DNA of 28,040 nucleotides from Deltaproteobacteria bacterium (GCA_016218095.1 JACREV010000017.1:1-28040), one strand, 5' to 3'. Shown: positions 1 to 7,917, numbered from the stretch's first letter. Notes: generated from the letters alone by a model not told the origin. A program made the numbers and translations.

Positions 1-269
1 TCGACCGCCTTCTGTATGGTGCCGAACGCGGTTATGAGGAGGACCGGCACATGGGGGGAGGTCTTTTTCACCTCCCTCAAAACCTCCATGCCGCCGGGGC
101 CCGGCATCTTCATGTCGCTTATGACCATCTCGTACTCGGATGAGGCTATCTTCTTTATCGCTTCAACGCCGTCCTCGGCGAGGTCGACGGAGTGCCCCTT
201 TCTTGACAGGGCCTCCTTTATGGCTATCCTCATCCCGGCTTCGTCGTCGACTACGAGTATGCTGCCCAT
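1..269 (-). CDS. Response regulator receiver domain, NtrC/FlrC type (3' part cut by window edge)
   Basis: The first 89 codons of a response regulator, running off the left edge. The receiver fold is clear: acidic pair D8-D9 in LVVDDE, probable phosphoacceptor D52 in ISDMKMPGPGG, and LLITAFGTIQKAVE at the end, a receiver signature typical of NtrC-family sigma-54 activators such as FlrC/FleR. The conserved Lys and any AAA+ or DNA-binding domain lie outside the window. The ATG at 269 is preceded by AAAGGAGTGCC, a good ribosome-binding site. It lies 26 bases after the kinase gene at 296-1132 and is therefore the likely cognate regulator. That it is a full-length sigma-54 activator is inference. 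Confidence 0.9.
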   Translation of the reverse strand, partial: MGSILVVDDEAGMRIAIKEALSRKGHSVDLAEDGVEAIKKIASSEYEMVISDMKMPGPGGMEVLREVKKTSPHVPVLLITAFGTIQKAV

Positions 270-295
270 GGCACTCCTTTTATGTCTTTAAACAA

Positions 296-1132
296 TTAAC
301 AGACAGGCCTCTCCGGCCCGGCCACCGGCAGGCTTATTACAAACCTCGTCCCCCTGCCCTCTTCGGAGCTTACGTCTATGAAACCCTCGTGAGCCGCGAC
401 GACCGTCGATACTATCGCGAGCCCGAGCCCGGTGCCCCTCTCCTTCGTGGAGAAGAACGGGTCGAATATCCTGTCGAGGGACTCCGTCGGTATGCCTCTG
501 CCGTTGTCCTTTACCTCGACCTCCGTTATGCCGCGTTCGGCTTCCGAAGGCCTTATCCTTATGATGAGCGTCCCGTCCTCGTCGAGCGCGTCGAGCGCGT
601 TCAGGAAGAGGTTAAGGAACAGCTGTCTCAGCTGGGCGAGGTCTCCCATGACGAGCGTTGAGCCTTCGAAGGAGGTCTTTATCTTCACTCCCTTTTTCTC
701 GTGGCCTATCGTCATGGAAAGCGCGTCCTCTATCGCGTCCCGCAGGTCTATCTGCTTCAGCCTCACCCCTGGGTTCGAGGCGAAAAGGAGCATGTTGGAG
801 AGGAGGTTGTCAAGGGTCTTGACCCCTTTCGTGATGTGCACGGCGAGCTTTTTCTTGTCCGGCTCCGCGGAGAGCTCCCTTTCAAGGAGGGTAGCGAATA
901 TCGCCATGGAGCCCAAGGGGTTCCTTATCTCGTGGGCGATCTTCGCCGCCATCTCTCCCATGGCTGAGAGCCTCCGGTTCCTCTCCATCGCCCTGTTCTT
1001 CTCGGCGAGCTCCTCGTTCAGGTCCTCTATCTTCCTCTCAAGCAACGCGTACTGCTGTTCGAGCTTCGAGGAGGCGTCCCTGAATATGTTGAAGGCGTCG
1101 TTAAGAAGCTCCATCTCGATGTGTTCCCTCAT
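296..1132 (-). CDS. Soluble sensor histidine kinase (NtrB/FlrB-like)
   Basis: A 278-residue kinase with no membrane segment and no recognisable PAS or HAMP domain. An N-terminal coiled coil (about residues 20-55) leads into the HisKA H-box AAKIAHEIRNPLGSM with phosphoacceptor His67. The HATPase_c domain follows: N-box around Asn178 (LFLNLFLNALDAL), G1 box DNGRGIP (209-215), F-box DPFFSTK and G2 box GTGLGLAI (233-240). All catalytic boxes are intact. The cytoplasmic layout and short sensor region resemble kinases that read an internal assembly or metabolic state, such as FlrB/FleS of flagellar cascades. Its Shine-Dalgarno AAAGGAGGG overlaps the stop codon of the upstream TPR gene, so the two are co-transcribed and probably translationally coupled. 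The partner is the receiver protein encoded just downstream. The signal sensed is unknown. Confidence 0.93.
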   Translation of the reverse strand: MREHIEMELLNDAFNIFRDASSKLEQQYALLERKIEDLNEELAEKNRAMERNRRLSAMGEMAAKIAHEIRNPLGSMAIFATLLERELSAEPDKKKLAVHITKGVKTLDNLLSNMLLFASNPGVRLKQIDLRDAIEDALSMTIGHEKKGVKIKTSFEGSTLVMGDLAQLRQLFLNLFLNALDALDEDGTLIIRIRPSEAERGITEVEVKDNGRGIPTESLDRIFDPFFSTKERGTGLGLAIVSTVVAAHEGFIDVSSEEGRGTRFVISLPVAGPERPVC

Positions 1133-1145
1133 GTCCAGCCCTCCT

Positions 1146-3176
1146 TTAGAGGCTCGCCGGTTCCTTGAAAACAGGTCCCGACCAGCCGCCCACCTCGTTA
1201 TTTATACCGCCGAGCTCCTTCAGCACCGCCTCTTTTTCGCCGTGCATTTTGAGCTTTTCGTACCCCTGGACCATCCTGTAGAGAGCCCATGACCTCTCCT
1301 GGTCGGCGAGCCCCTCTTGCGCGAGCGCCGACTTGTACGCGTCTATCGCCTCTTTATACCGCTCAAGGCCGAAGTACGCATCCCCAAGCCCTGTGTAGGC
1401 CTCGGCCAGGATTACGTTCCCTGAGGCGCTCAAAGACGCGGTTGCTTTCGTATAAAACTCGATCGCCTCCCTCAGCCTCCCGATGTGCCTTAAGGCCGAT
1501 GCCTTCTTAAGGACAAGCTCCGCGGTGTCAAGGACGGCCCTCGATGACGCGACTGCGCTGAAATCCCCGTTTATGAAGGCCGCCTCGAAAAGGAGCCTCT
1601 CGGCGTCTTCCTTGAGCCTCGTCTTCGGGTACTTTGCGAGGAACGCCCTTATGAGCCTCTCGACGGCCTCGGGGTCGCTCTGCGCGACGTAGACTCTGCC
1701 GAGCGAGACGGAGGCCTCCTGTATGACGGTCTCACCGCCGACCTTTATGGCGGTGTCAAGCAAACCGGCGGCCTCCGAGTACAGGCCGAGGGCAAAAGCG
1801 GCTCTCCCGGCCTTGAGATTCGTATCCCCCTTCTTACCGAAAGGCACGTTGACGCCGTACTCGTAAAACTTGTTCAGCACCCCCTGATAGTCGCCTTCCC
1901 TGTACAAGGTGTCTATCCACCTGTAGACGAGGGAGCCGTAGAGCCTTGGGAGGTCTATCCTCAAGGGGCTCGTCGGGTACATCTGGGGGAACTTCTTCAG
2001 GTGTTCGACCGTCTCATCGAACCTGCCTGTCTTTATGCCGGTCGATATCAGGCTGAAGTAGGTTATCTCGGAGCCGAGATAACCGCCTCCGGCGACTATC
2101 CCGTAGAGGCGTAGCGCCTTCTCCAGCATCTCTTTATCATCGCTCAGGTTATAGAGGTCGGCTATGGCGAGGCTCGACATCGCCCAGGGCTCGCCGTTGT
2201 ACCTCGCCTTTGTCTTCATGTAGATGGACTCGGCCTCCTCGAACTTGCCTTCAAGGAGATATGTGTCCCCGATCTTAATGGCGAAGAAGGCCTCTATGAA
2301 CTCCTCCTTCTGGAACTTCGCCTTAAGGGCGGCATACGCCCCTCTCGCGTTTTCGTATTCCTTATTGAGGGCGTACATGTCCGCCACACTCATCTGCGTT
2401 ATAAGGTCCGCGCCTTCGACGAGGCCGCGGTTTTCCTTATATAACCTTACGGCGTAGTCGTACTCGCCCTTTACGAGGCAGGTGTTCGCGAGCCAGAGGG
2501 CGGAATCCCTGTCGCCGGCGTCCATCAGGGACTTGAACAGCGTCTTGGCCTCTGCGAACTTCCCCTCGAAGAAGTTGAGGCGGGCCTTTCTAAAACGCGC
2601 GGCGATGGTGATGAAAGAGTCGGCAGGGCCTTTTGAGAGTTTGGAGTAGTACCCTGAGGCCTCGGGGTGGAAGCCTTTCCGCTCGTTGTGGTCGGCGAGC
2701 AGGAACTCCCCTATCTTCGAGTAACCCCCGTCTTTCCGGGTCCTCATAGCCTCTTCGAGGGCTGAAGGGTCGGCGTCGGTGTCATAGAAGTATATGATCG
2801 CGTTCAGGAGCCCGGCATCGTGAGCCCCGCCCTTGAGCTTGAGTCCGTTTACCCTGTTGAGCGCCTCCTTGATGATCTCGTCCTTCGATACTGAGTCCAT
2901 GCCGAGACCCCTCGCCACGACCCTGTCGACGAGCGTATCTTCGCGGTCCTTGAGCATGGTCACGACCTTTTTCCTGTAGACCCACCGCCAGCCGTCGTTG
3001 AAGGCGACCGGGCTGGACTCGTCGGAAGGGAGCCTTAAGTCGGCCGAGTCGGTTTTTCTGATTATCTTGAAGATGGTCTTGGTCTTGCCGGCCTCGATGA
3101 CATAGCTCCTTGCGGCGTAGACGTACCCCGGCAAAAGGAGGACAAACATCAGGGCTGAAATGGTCGCTAACCTCAT
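1146..3176 (-). CDS. Exported TPR-repeat protein, head of the kinase/regulator operon
   Basis: A protein of 676 residues from the chosen start. The N-terminus MRLATISALMFVLLLPGYVYA is a good Sec signal peptide, so the protein is probably periplasmic. From about residue 100 it consists of degenerate TPR/Sel1-like helical pairs (many A..A...Y..A/G..EA patterns, such as YKEAIDAYKSALAQEG near the C-terminus). Such proteins act as scaffolds; no enzymatic motif is seen. A longer reading frame begins with ATG at 3224, but that codon lies inside the -24/-12 promoter at 3213-3228, so it cannot be on the transcript. ATG 3176 has AAGGTGG upstream and puts the signal peptide at the very N-terminus. The kinase gene follows after 13 bases. 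The order TPR > soluble kinase > NtrC-type regulator suggests a role near a cell-surface machine such as the flagellum; this is inference. Confidence 0.85.
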   Translation of the reverse strand: MRLATISALMFVLLLPGYVYAARSYVIEAGKTKTIFKIIRKTDSADLRLPSDESSPVAFNDGWRWVYRKKVVTMLKDREDTLVDRVVARGLGMDSVSKDEIIKEALNRVNGLKLKGGAHDAGLLNAIIYFYDTDADPSALEEAMRTRKDGGYSKIGEFLLADHNERKGFHPEASGYYSKLSKGPADSFITIAARFRKARLNFFEGKFAEAKTLFKSLMDAGDRDSALWLANTCLVKGEYDYAVRLYKENRGLVEGADLITQMSVADMYALNKEYENARGAYAALKAKFQKEEFIEAFFAIKIGDTYLLEGKFEEAESIYMKTKARYNGEPWAMSSLAIADLYNLSDDKEMLEKALRLYGIVAGGGYLGSEITYFSLISTGIKTGRFDETVEHLKKFPQMYPTSPLRIDLPRLYGSLVYRWIDTLYREGDYQGVLNKFYEYGVNVPFGKKGDTNLKAGRAAFALGLYSEAAGLLDTAIKVGGETVIQEASVSLGRVYVAQSDPEAVERLIRAFLAKYPKTRLKEDAERLLFEAAFINGDFSAVASSRAVLDTAELVLKKASALRHIGRLREAIEFYTKATASLSASGNVILAEAYTGLGDAYFGLERYKEAIDAYKSALAQEGLADQERSWALYRMVQGYEKLKMHGEKEAVLKELGGINNEVGGWSGPVFKEPASL

Positions 3177-3212
3177 CCTAATCCACCTTGCTTTTAAGTT
3201 GATTGGATATAA

Positions 3213-3228
3213 AGCAACAACCATGCCA
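3213..3228 (-). promoter_or_regulatory. Sigma-54 (-24/-12) promoter of the TPR-kinase-regulator operon
   Basis: Reading the minus strand: TGGCAT-GGTTG-TTGCT, matching the RpoN consensus TGGCAY-N5-TTGCW at every conserved base, with GG and GC at the required 10-base spacing. Transcription would start near 3202, leaving a leader of about 26 bases before the ATG at 3176. The adjacent upstream gene encodes a sigma-54 activator with an intact GAFTGA loop, which makes it an obvious candidate activator. A 10-base direct repeat (GAAAGGCTTG at 3248-3257 and 3339-3348) lies upstream and might be an enhancer site, but this is weak evidence. Confidence 0.8.
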
Positions 3229-3362
3229 ATCTTCCGGTATGTGTCTGGAAAGGCTTGAGGAGAGATTGGGGTGTCAGGTCTTTTCTTGAATTAAATCAGG
3301 AGATTTTGATGAAGGCTAACGTAAGGGCTGAAACCATCGAAAGGCTTGGATGCGGTCATCTG

Positions 3363-3386
3363 CCGGGCCACAGGAGGCGGGCCCGG
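3363..3386 (-). terminator. GC-rich hairpin after the NtrC-family gene, possible terminator
   Basis: A perfect 7-bp inverted repeat, CCGGGCC / GGCCCGG, with a 10-base loop, lies 17 bases beyond the stop codon of the activator gene at 3403-4839. There is no clear T-tract on the minus strand, so a rho-independent terminator is only possible. It sits between the activator gene and the sigma-54 promoter of the next operon, where a terminator would be expected. Confidence 0.35.
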
Positions 3387-3402
3387 AGTGTTTATGTCAA
3401 GA

Positions 3403-4839
3403 TTATGACCCGGCGAGCTCGTTCTGCTCGGGGGACTCTCCGGCGTCGGTCGTGTCCGTCGTGTCGAGGAGCCCCTTCCTCTTCATCTTCTCGATGAGGG
3501 TCGTCCTGTTCAGGTTCAGGTACTCGGCGGCCTTTTTCTTTACGCCGTTGACCCTGTTCAAGGCCCCTATGATAAGGTCCCGCTCGAAGTTGTCGACCGC
3601 GGCATTGAAGTCTATGCCTTCTTCCGGCAACTCTACGGCGCTTGAGAGCGTCTCCAGCGCCTTCGATTGCCTGATCTTGTCCGGCAGGTCCCTCGGCGTG
3701 ATGACCGTGTCGGATTCCTTCAGGACCACGAGCCTTTCAACGAGGTTTTCAAGCTCCCTGATGTTGCCCGGCCAGTCGTAGGCCTCGAACAGCCTCATGG
3801 CGTCCTGGGATACGCCTTTTATCGACTTCTTTTTCCTCTTTGAGAGCTTGTCGACGAATTGGGAGAGGAGTACCGGGACGTCCTCCCTCCTGTCCCGGAG
3901 GGGCGGCAGGTGTATGGGGATGACGTTAAGCCTGTAGAAGAGGTCCTTCCTGAACCTCTTCTCCTCGACGGCCTTTTCAAGGTCCTGGTTGGTCGCCGCC
4001 ACGACCCTCACGTCGACCTTTATCGAGTTCCTCCCCCCTACCCTCTCGAACTCCTTTTCCTGGAGGACGCGGAGTATCTTTACCTGGAGCCCCGGGGACA
4101 TGTCCCCTATCTCGTCCAGGAAGACCGTCCCCTCGTGCGCGGCCTCGAACCTGCCGATCTTCGTGGCTATCGCCCCGGTAAACGCGCCCTTATCGTAGCC
4201 GAAGAGCTCGCTCTCAAGGAGGTCCTCGGGTATCGCCCCGCAGTTTATGGGGACAAAGGGCTTGCTTGACCTCGTCGAGCCGTAATGGAGGGCGCGGGCG
4301 ACGAGCTCTTTTCCTGTGCCTGATTCGCCGAGGATAAGCACGGTGGAGTCCGTGTCGGCAATTTTACCTATAGTATCGCGGACTTCCTGTATCTCGGCGG
4401 ACGTGCCGAGTATCGCGGTCGTGCAGTTCTTCTTTATCTCGCTCTTGAGCTTCGAGTTCTCCTCTTTTAAGGACCTTACCTCGTTCGCCTTCTCAAGCGT
4501 AATGAGGAGCTCGTCCTTGCCGAATGGTTTTTTGAGGTAGGTAAAGGCGCCGACGCGCATCGCCTCGACGGCGGTCTCGACGGTCGCGTAGCCTGTAAGG
4601 ATTATGCACGGGGTGTTCGGGGAATGTAACTTGATCGACCTGATGACGTCAATGCCGCTTACCCCGGGGAGCTTCAAGTCGGTAAGCACTATGTCGTATG
4701 GGATCTTTTTTGCGGCGTCTATGCCGGCCTCGCCGGTACCCGCGGTATGCACCTTGTAGCCGTTCATCTCGAGTATTTCGCTCAAGTTCTCGCGTATATA
4801 CTCTTCATCCTCAACCAGAAGGATCGTGCTATCTCCCAT
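3403..4839 (-). CDS. Sigma-54-dependent response regulator (NtrC family)
   Basis: A 478-residue, full-length three-domain activator. Receiver domain at 1-120 with E10-D11 and phosphoacceptor D54 (VLTDLKLPG). AAA+ domain at about 143-380 with Walker A GESGTGKE (171-178), the sigma-54 contact loop GAFTGA (218-223, intact), Walker B GTVFLDEIGDM and arginine-finger region FRKDLFYRLNV. C-terminal Fis-type helix-turn-helix at about 438-460 (KKKAAEYLNLNRTTLIEKMKRKGL). It should activate RpoN promoters after phosphorylation. No kinase gene is immediately adjacent; the kinase two genes away could serve it as well as its own regulator. The nearest sigma-54 promoter lies just downstream, at 3213-3228. 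The ATG at 4839 is preceded by AGGAG. It has its own sigma-70 promoter. The last 20 residues are a polar tail. Confidence 0.95.
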   Translation of the reverse strand: MGDSTILLVEDEEYIRENLSEILEMNGYKVHTAGTGEAGIDAAKKIPYDIVLTDLKLPGVSGIDVIRSIKLHSPNTPCIILTGYATVETAVEAMRVGAFTYLKKPFGKDELLITLEKANEVRSLKEENSKLKSEIKKNCTTAILGTSAEIQEVRDTIGKIADTDSTVLILGESGTGKELVARALHYGSTRSSKPFVPINCGAIPEDLLESELFGYDKGAFTGAIATKIGRFEAAHEGTVFLDEIGDMSPGLQVKILRVLQEKEFERVGGRNSIKVDVRVVAATNQDLEKAVEEKRFRKDLFYRLNVIPIHLPPLRDRREDVPVLLSQFVDKLSKRKKKSIKGVSQDAMRLFEAYDWPGNIRELENLVERLVVLKESDTVITPRDLPDKIRQSKALETLSSAVELPEEGIDFNAAVDNFERDLIIGALNRVNGVKKKAAEYLNLNRTTLIEKMKRKGLLDTTDTTDAGESPEQNELAGS

Positions 4840-4883
4840 GACGAGTTCTCCTGATGTATGGCACTATTTGGGGCGTGGGCGCC

Positions 4884-4913
4884 ATTATACAACATACCTC
4901 GATCGCATGTCAA
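4884..4913 (-). promoter_or_regulatory. Sigma-70 promoter of the NtrC-family activator gene
   Basis: On the minus strand TTGACA (4913-4908), an 18-base spacer, and TATAAT (4889-4884): both hexamers are perfect consensus. The expected start is near 4877, giving a leader of about 38 bases to the ATG at 4839. The strength of this promoter suggests steady production of the activator, with control through phosphorylation. Confidence 0.8.
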
Positions 4914-4958
4914 TATTTTGAACACGGGTCTTTTAAAAATGTAAGCCCCTCTGTATAT

Positions 4959-4986
4959 TTGACAAACACCCCCCTGATGATATATT
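4959..4986 (+). promoter_or_regulatory. Sigma-70 promoter of the aminopeptidase gene
   Basis: TTGACA (4959-4964), a 16-base spacer, then TATATT (4981-4986). The start is expected near 4993, about 35 bases before the ATG at 5029. It is divergent from, and close to, the promoter of the NtrC-family gene at 4884-4913, so the two may influence each other. Confidence 0.65.
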
Positions 4987-5028
4987 GAAAGGCAGGTTGC
5001 TCAGTACATCCAAGGAGAATGGGAAGAG

Positions 5029-6222
5029 ATGGCTAAAAAGGCCCCGGCCGCCGCAAAGGACGTAACTGCCCACGGGAAGGGCCCCCGTTCGTCCGGGAAG
5101 GCAAGCGCCGAAGAGGTCTTTAAGAAGATCTTTACAACAAACCTCGGTATAAAGAAGTCGGAGCGCGCGCTCGTCTTTACAGACCTCATACACCAGGGGG
5201 AAGAAGTCTCCAGGGACGAGCGGAGGCAAAGGGAATCCTTAAGGGATATGGCCAGGGCCGTCGCGGAAGAAGGCAAAAAACTCTGCCCGACAGAATACAT
5301 CGAGTTCCCGTCGGTCATGGGCCACGGCAAGGAGCCGCCGGCGGAAGTCTGGGAGGCGGCCTTCGGGCCAAAGGCAATAGCCGAGCTCGTCGATAAAGAC
5401 ATAATGGACAGGGTGCTCCTCAAGGAGGCGTCCCCGGATGAGCTTGAAGAGGCCGAAGAGGTCATAAAGGCGCTCGGCAGGTCGCCGGAGGCGATAGTCG
5501 CTCTTTCGAACTACTCGACCTCCCACACCCGCTTCAGGGACTTCCTTACGAGGTGCATGAGGTCAAGGTACGCCTCGATGCCATTGTTCGACGAGGGGAT
5601 GATCACCGGGGCCATGACCGCGGACTGGAAGAAGGTCGACAAGAGGACCAGGAAGCTCGCCGGCATAATGAACGGCGCCGACATGGTATATGTCACCTCC
5701 CATAACGGCACCTCGATCGCCTTCTCCATGAAGGGGCGGGAGGTCAAGCCCGATACCGGCATCCTCACCGAGCCGGGTTCTTTCGGCAACCTCCCGGCCG
5801 GAGAGGCCTTCCTCGCGCCTCTCGAAGGGACCGCCGAAGGCCTCCTTGTCCTCGAATGGGCGCCGACCGAGAAACTCTCCGATCCCGTGAGCCTGTATGT
5901 AAAGGGCGGGCGCGTCGTCGAGGTGGCAGGCAGGGGGGAGCTCGCCTCCAGCTTGAGCAAGTGGATAGAGGAGAACCCGCTTATCGGCAACATAGCCGAA
6001 TTGGGCGTCGGCACGAACGACAAGGCATCGAGGCCCGACAACATCCTCGAGACGGAGAAGATACTCGGCACCGTCCACATAGCGCTCGGCGACAACTCGT
6101 CCTTCGGAGGCACGGTGAGCGTGCCCTTCCACCAGGACTTCATATTCTTCGGACCGAATTTAGAGATATTAAAAGACGGGCAGAAGATCGAGTTGATAAT
6201 AGACGGGGAGCCGAGGTTTTGA
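5029..6222 (+). CDS. M29-family metalloaminopeptidase (aminopeptidase T/AmpS-like)
   Basis: A 397-residue cytosolic protein. The C-terminal half carries the layout of metal ligands of peptidase family M29 (AmpS, aminopeptidase T): a Glu in LTEPGSFGNLPAGEAF, a Glu in IAELGVGTN, a His in GTVHIALGDNSSFGG and the pair His/Asp in PFHQDFIFF. These enzymes remove N-terminal residues from peptides using a two-metal centre. The N-terminal 25 residues are a basic, Ala/Lys-rich extension (MAKKAPAAAKDV) that is not a signal peptide and is not part of the usual domain. An ATG at 5019 overlaps the start but stops after five codons, so 5029 is taken as the start, with AAGGAG somewhat far upstream. The gene stands alone between its own promoter and a strong terminator. 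The substrate cannot be read from sequence. Confidence 0.85.
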   Translation: MAKKAPAAAKDVTAHGKGPRSSGKASAEEVFKKIFTTNLGIKKSERALVFTDLIHQGEEVSRDERRQRESLRDMARAVAEEGKKLCPTEYIEFPSVMGHGKEPPAEVWEAAFGPKAIAELVDKDIMDRVLLKEASPDELEEAEEVIKALGRSPEAIVALSNYSTSHTRFRDFLTRCMRSRYASMPLFDEGMITGAMTADWKKVDKRTRKLAGIMNGADMVYVTSHNGTSIAFSMKGREVKPDTGILTEPGSFGNLPAGEAFLAPLEGTAEGLLVLEWAPTEKLSDPVSLYVKGGRVVEVAGRGELASSLSKWIEENPLIGNIAELGVGTNDKASRPDNILETEKILGTVHIALGDNSSFGGTVSVPFHQDFIFFGPNLEILKDGQKIELIIDGEPRF

Positions 6223-6245
6223 GGGGGGGGAATAATTATTTTTAT

Positions 6246-6281
6246 AATAGGCGGGGTTTTCCAACCCCGCCTATTTTTTTT
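6246..6281. terminator. Bidirectional rho-independent terminator
   Basis: A 13-bp perfect stem (AATAGGCGGGGTT paired with AACCCCGCCTATT) with a TTCC loop, followed by eight T on the plus strand (6274-6281). On the minus strand it is followed by an A/T-rich run. It lies between convergent genes: the aminopeptidase (plus) and the nucleoside transporter (minus), whose TAA stop overlaps the last T of the tract. Confidence 0.93.
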
Positions 6282-7479
6282 ATATCAGCATCCCCGCTAT
6301 CGCGGCGGTCATGAAGGACGCGAGCGTCCCTGATACAAGGGCCTTAAGGCTCAGGCGCGCGACCTCCTTTTTCCTCTCGGGCGCGATCGACCCTATTCCG
6401 CCGATGAGTATGGCGATAGACCCTAAGTTCGCGAAGCCGCAGAGGGCGTAAGTGGCTATGGTGATCGAGCGCGGGGTGAGAGCTCCTGACGAGACGAGCC
6501 CCTGCATCCTCTGATACGAGATGAACTCGTTGAAGACGACCTTTATGCCGAGCAATTCGCCGACCTTGAAGCAGTCCTCCCAGGGAACACCCATTATGAA
6601 GGCTATGGGCGTGAACGCGTACCCGGCGAGCGACTCGAACGAGGTGTTCGCGTACCCGAGGAAGTGGTTCGTCATGCCGATGAGCGAGATGAAGGCGAGC
6701 ATCATCGCGCCTATCGTCGCCGCGAGTTTCAGCCCGTCTGCCGCGCCGTTCGCCGCGGCCTCGATCACGTTCACATCCCTGCTTTTAAGCGCCTCTTTTG
6801 CCCCGCCGTATGTCGCCGGGGTGTCTTTCTCAGGTATCATAAGCTTGGATAAGACTATCGCCGCTGGCGCGCTCATGACTGAGGCCGCAAGCAAGTGCCC
6901 GGCTGTGGCCCCGAAGCTCACATAGACGGCCATGACGGAGCCCGCGATAGTCGCCATGAAGCCGGTCATGACGGTAAATAGCTCCGAGCGGGTCATCTTT
7001 TGAATATATTCCCTTACGCCGGTCGTCGCCTCGATCCCCATGAAGACGAACATGGCGGAAAGAAGCGCCTCCGCGCCCGATGCCCTCATCGTCCATTCCA
7101 TGACGCGTGCAAAGGCGTTGACGAAGATTTGTATGACGCGAAGGTAATAGAGGACGCCCATGAGCGAGGATACGAATATGATGACAGGGAGGACCTTGAA
7201 GGCCATGACAGCGCCGAGGCTCGCATCCGTCGAGAGCTTTCCGAAGAAGAAGCTCGATCCTATGTCGGTGAACCCCTGCACGCCCGTCATCACGACGCGC
7301 GCGGCCTCGAAGACCGCGAGCCCCGCAGAGGTCTTTAATATAAGGAGGGCGAATGCGAACTGAAGGCCGAGGCCCCAGGCCACCAGCCGCCAGCTTATGA
7401 ACCTTCTCCCGTCTGAAAGCGCAAAGCCGATGAGCACGAAAAGAGCGAGTCCGGCAAGGCTTATCAATCTCTCAGGCAT
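6280..7479 (-). CDS. Concentrative nucleoside transporter (CNT/NupC family)
   Basis: A 399-residue integral membrane protein, the usual length of bacterial CNT proteins, with hydrophobic segments throughout. Family signatures include TRSELFTVMTGFMATIAGSVMAVYVSFGA (161-190, given here in part), NEFISY and ALCGFANLGSIAI. CNT proteins import nucleosides with Na+ or H+. One key motif differs: where characterised CNTs have G-Q-T-E in TM4 (Gln and Thr bind the nucleobase in the Vibrio cholerae structure), this protein reads M-G-I-E-A-T-T-G (147-154). The Glu is kept, but Gln and Thr are replaced. In TM8 the Asn and the following Ser of FAN-L-G-S are kept. It is the last gene of the flavodiiron-YjbQ-CNT operon, 18 bases after yjbQ. 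Transport by this fold is well supported; substrate choice is uncertain. Confidence 0.9.
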   Translation of the reverse strand: MPERLISLAGLALFVLIGFALSDGRRFISWRLVAWGLGLQFAFALLILKTSAGLAVFEAARVVMTGVQGFTDIGSSFFFGKLSTDASLGAVMAFKVLPVIIFVSSLMGVLYYLRVIQIFVNAFARVMEWTMRASGAEALLSAMFVFMGIEATTGVREYIQKMTRSELFTVMTGFMATIAGSVMAVYVSFGATAGHLLAASVMSAPAAIVLSKLMIPEKDTPATYGGAKEALKSRDVNVIEAAANGAADGLKLAATIGAMMLAFISLIGMTNHFLGYANTSFESLAGYAFTPIAFIMGVPWEDCFKVGELLGIKVVFNEFISYQRMQGLVSSGALTPRSITIATYALCGFANLGSIAILIGGIGSIAPERKKEVARLSLKALVSGTLASFMTAAIAGMLI

Positions 7480-7497
7480 TATAACGACAAGGGCCCG

Positions 7498-7917
7498 TCA
7501 CTCCCCGATTATCTTCACAAGGACCCTCTTTCTCCTCCTCCCGTCGAACTCTCCGTAGAATATCTGCTCCCATGTGCCGAAGTCGAGCCTGCCGTCCGTG
7601 ATTGCGACGACGACCCCCCTCCCCAGGACCTCTCTCTTCAAATGGGCGTCCGCGTTGTCCTCTCCGGTATCGTTGTGCCTGTAGTGGGATACCGGCTCGT
7701 GCGGGGCGAGCCTCTCGAGCCAGGCCTCGAAGTCGTGGTGGAGGCCTGCCTCGTCGTCGTTTATGAAGACCGATGAAGTGATGTGCATGGAGTTTACGAG
7801 TACGAGCCCTTCTTTTACGCCGCTTTCGGCGAGGCACTTCTCTACCTCGGGGGTGATGTTGATAAACCCCCTCCTTGAAGGCAGATCGAAGAAAAGCTCT
7901 TTCCTGTATGACTTCAT
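7498..7917 (-). CDS. yjbQ: YjbQ/UPF0047 family protein
   Basis: A 139-residue protein covering the whole UPF0047 family. Diagnostic segments are HITSSVFINDDE (from His45), YRHNDTGEDNADAHLKREVLG, and DGRLDFGTWEQIFYGEFDGRRRKRV. These match the conserved His/Asn/Asp pocket and the GTWQ-x-I-x-x-x-E-F-D-G signature of YjbQ. Some family members are reported to have a weak thiamine-phosphate synthase activity, but the physiological role is unsettled. It lies 7 bases after the flavodiiron gene and 18 bases before the CNT gene, in the same operon. The start ATG at 7917 gives the usual N-terminus. Confidence 0.93.
   Translation of the reverse strand: MKSYRKELFFDLPSRRGFINITPEVEKCLAESGVKEGLVLVNSMHITSSVFINDDEAGLHHDFEAWLERLAPHEPVSHYRHNDTGEDNADAHLKREVLGRGVVVAITDGRLDFGTWEQIFYGEFDGRRRKRVLVKIIGE

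Noticed and set aside
432..1292. Long plus-strand frames opposite the kinase, and similar frames opposite other GC-rich genes (for example 12660-13784, 15035-15844)
   Set aside because: They lie antisense to genes with clear domains, have no ribosome-binding sites or recognisable motifs and are typical by-products of high GC content.
5019..5036. Mini-ORF overlapping the aminopeptidase start (ATG at 5019, five codons)
   Set aside because: It could be a coupling peptide but is too short to support; the overlap probably arises by chance from the AG-rich ribosome-binding region.
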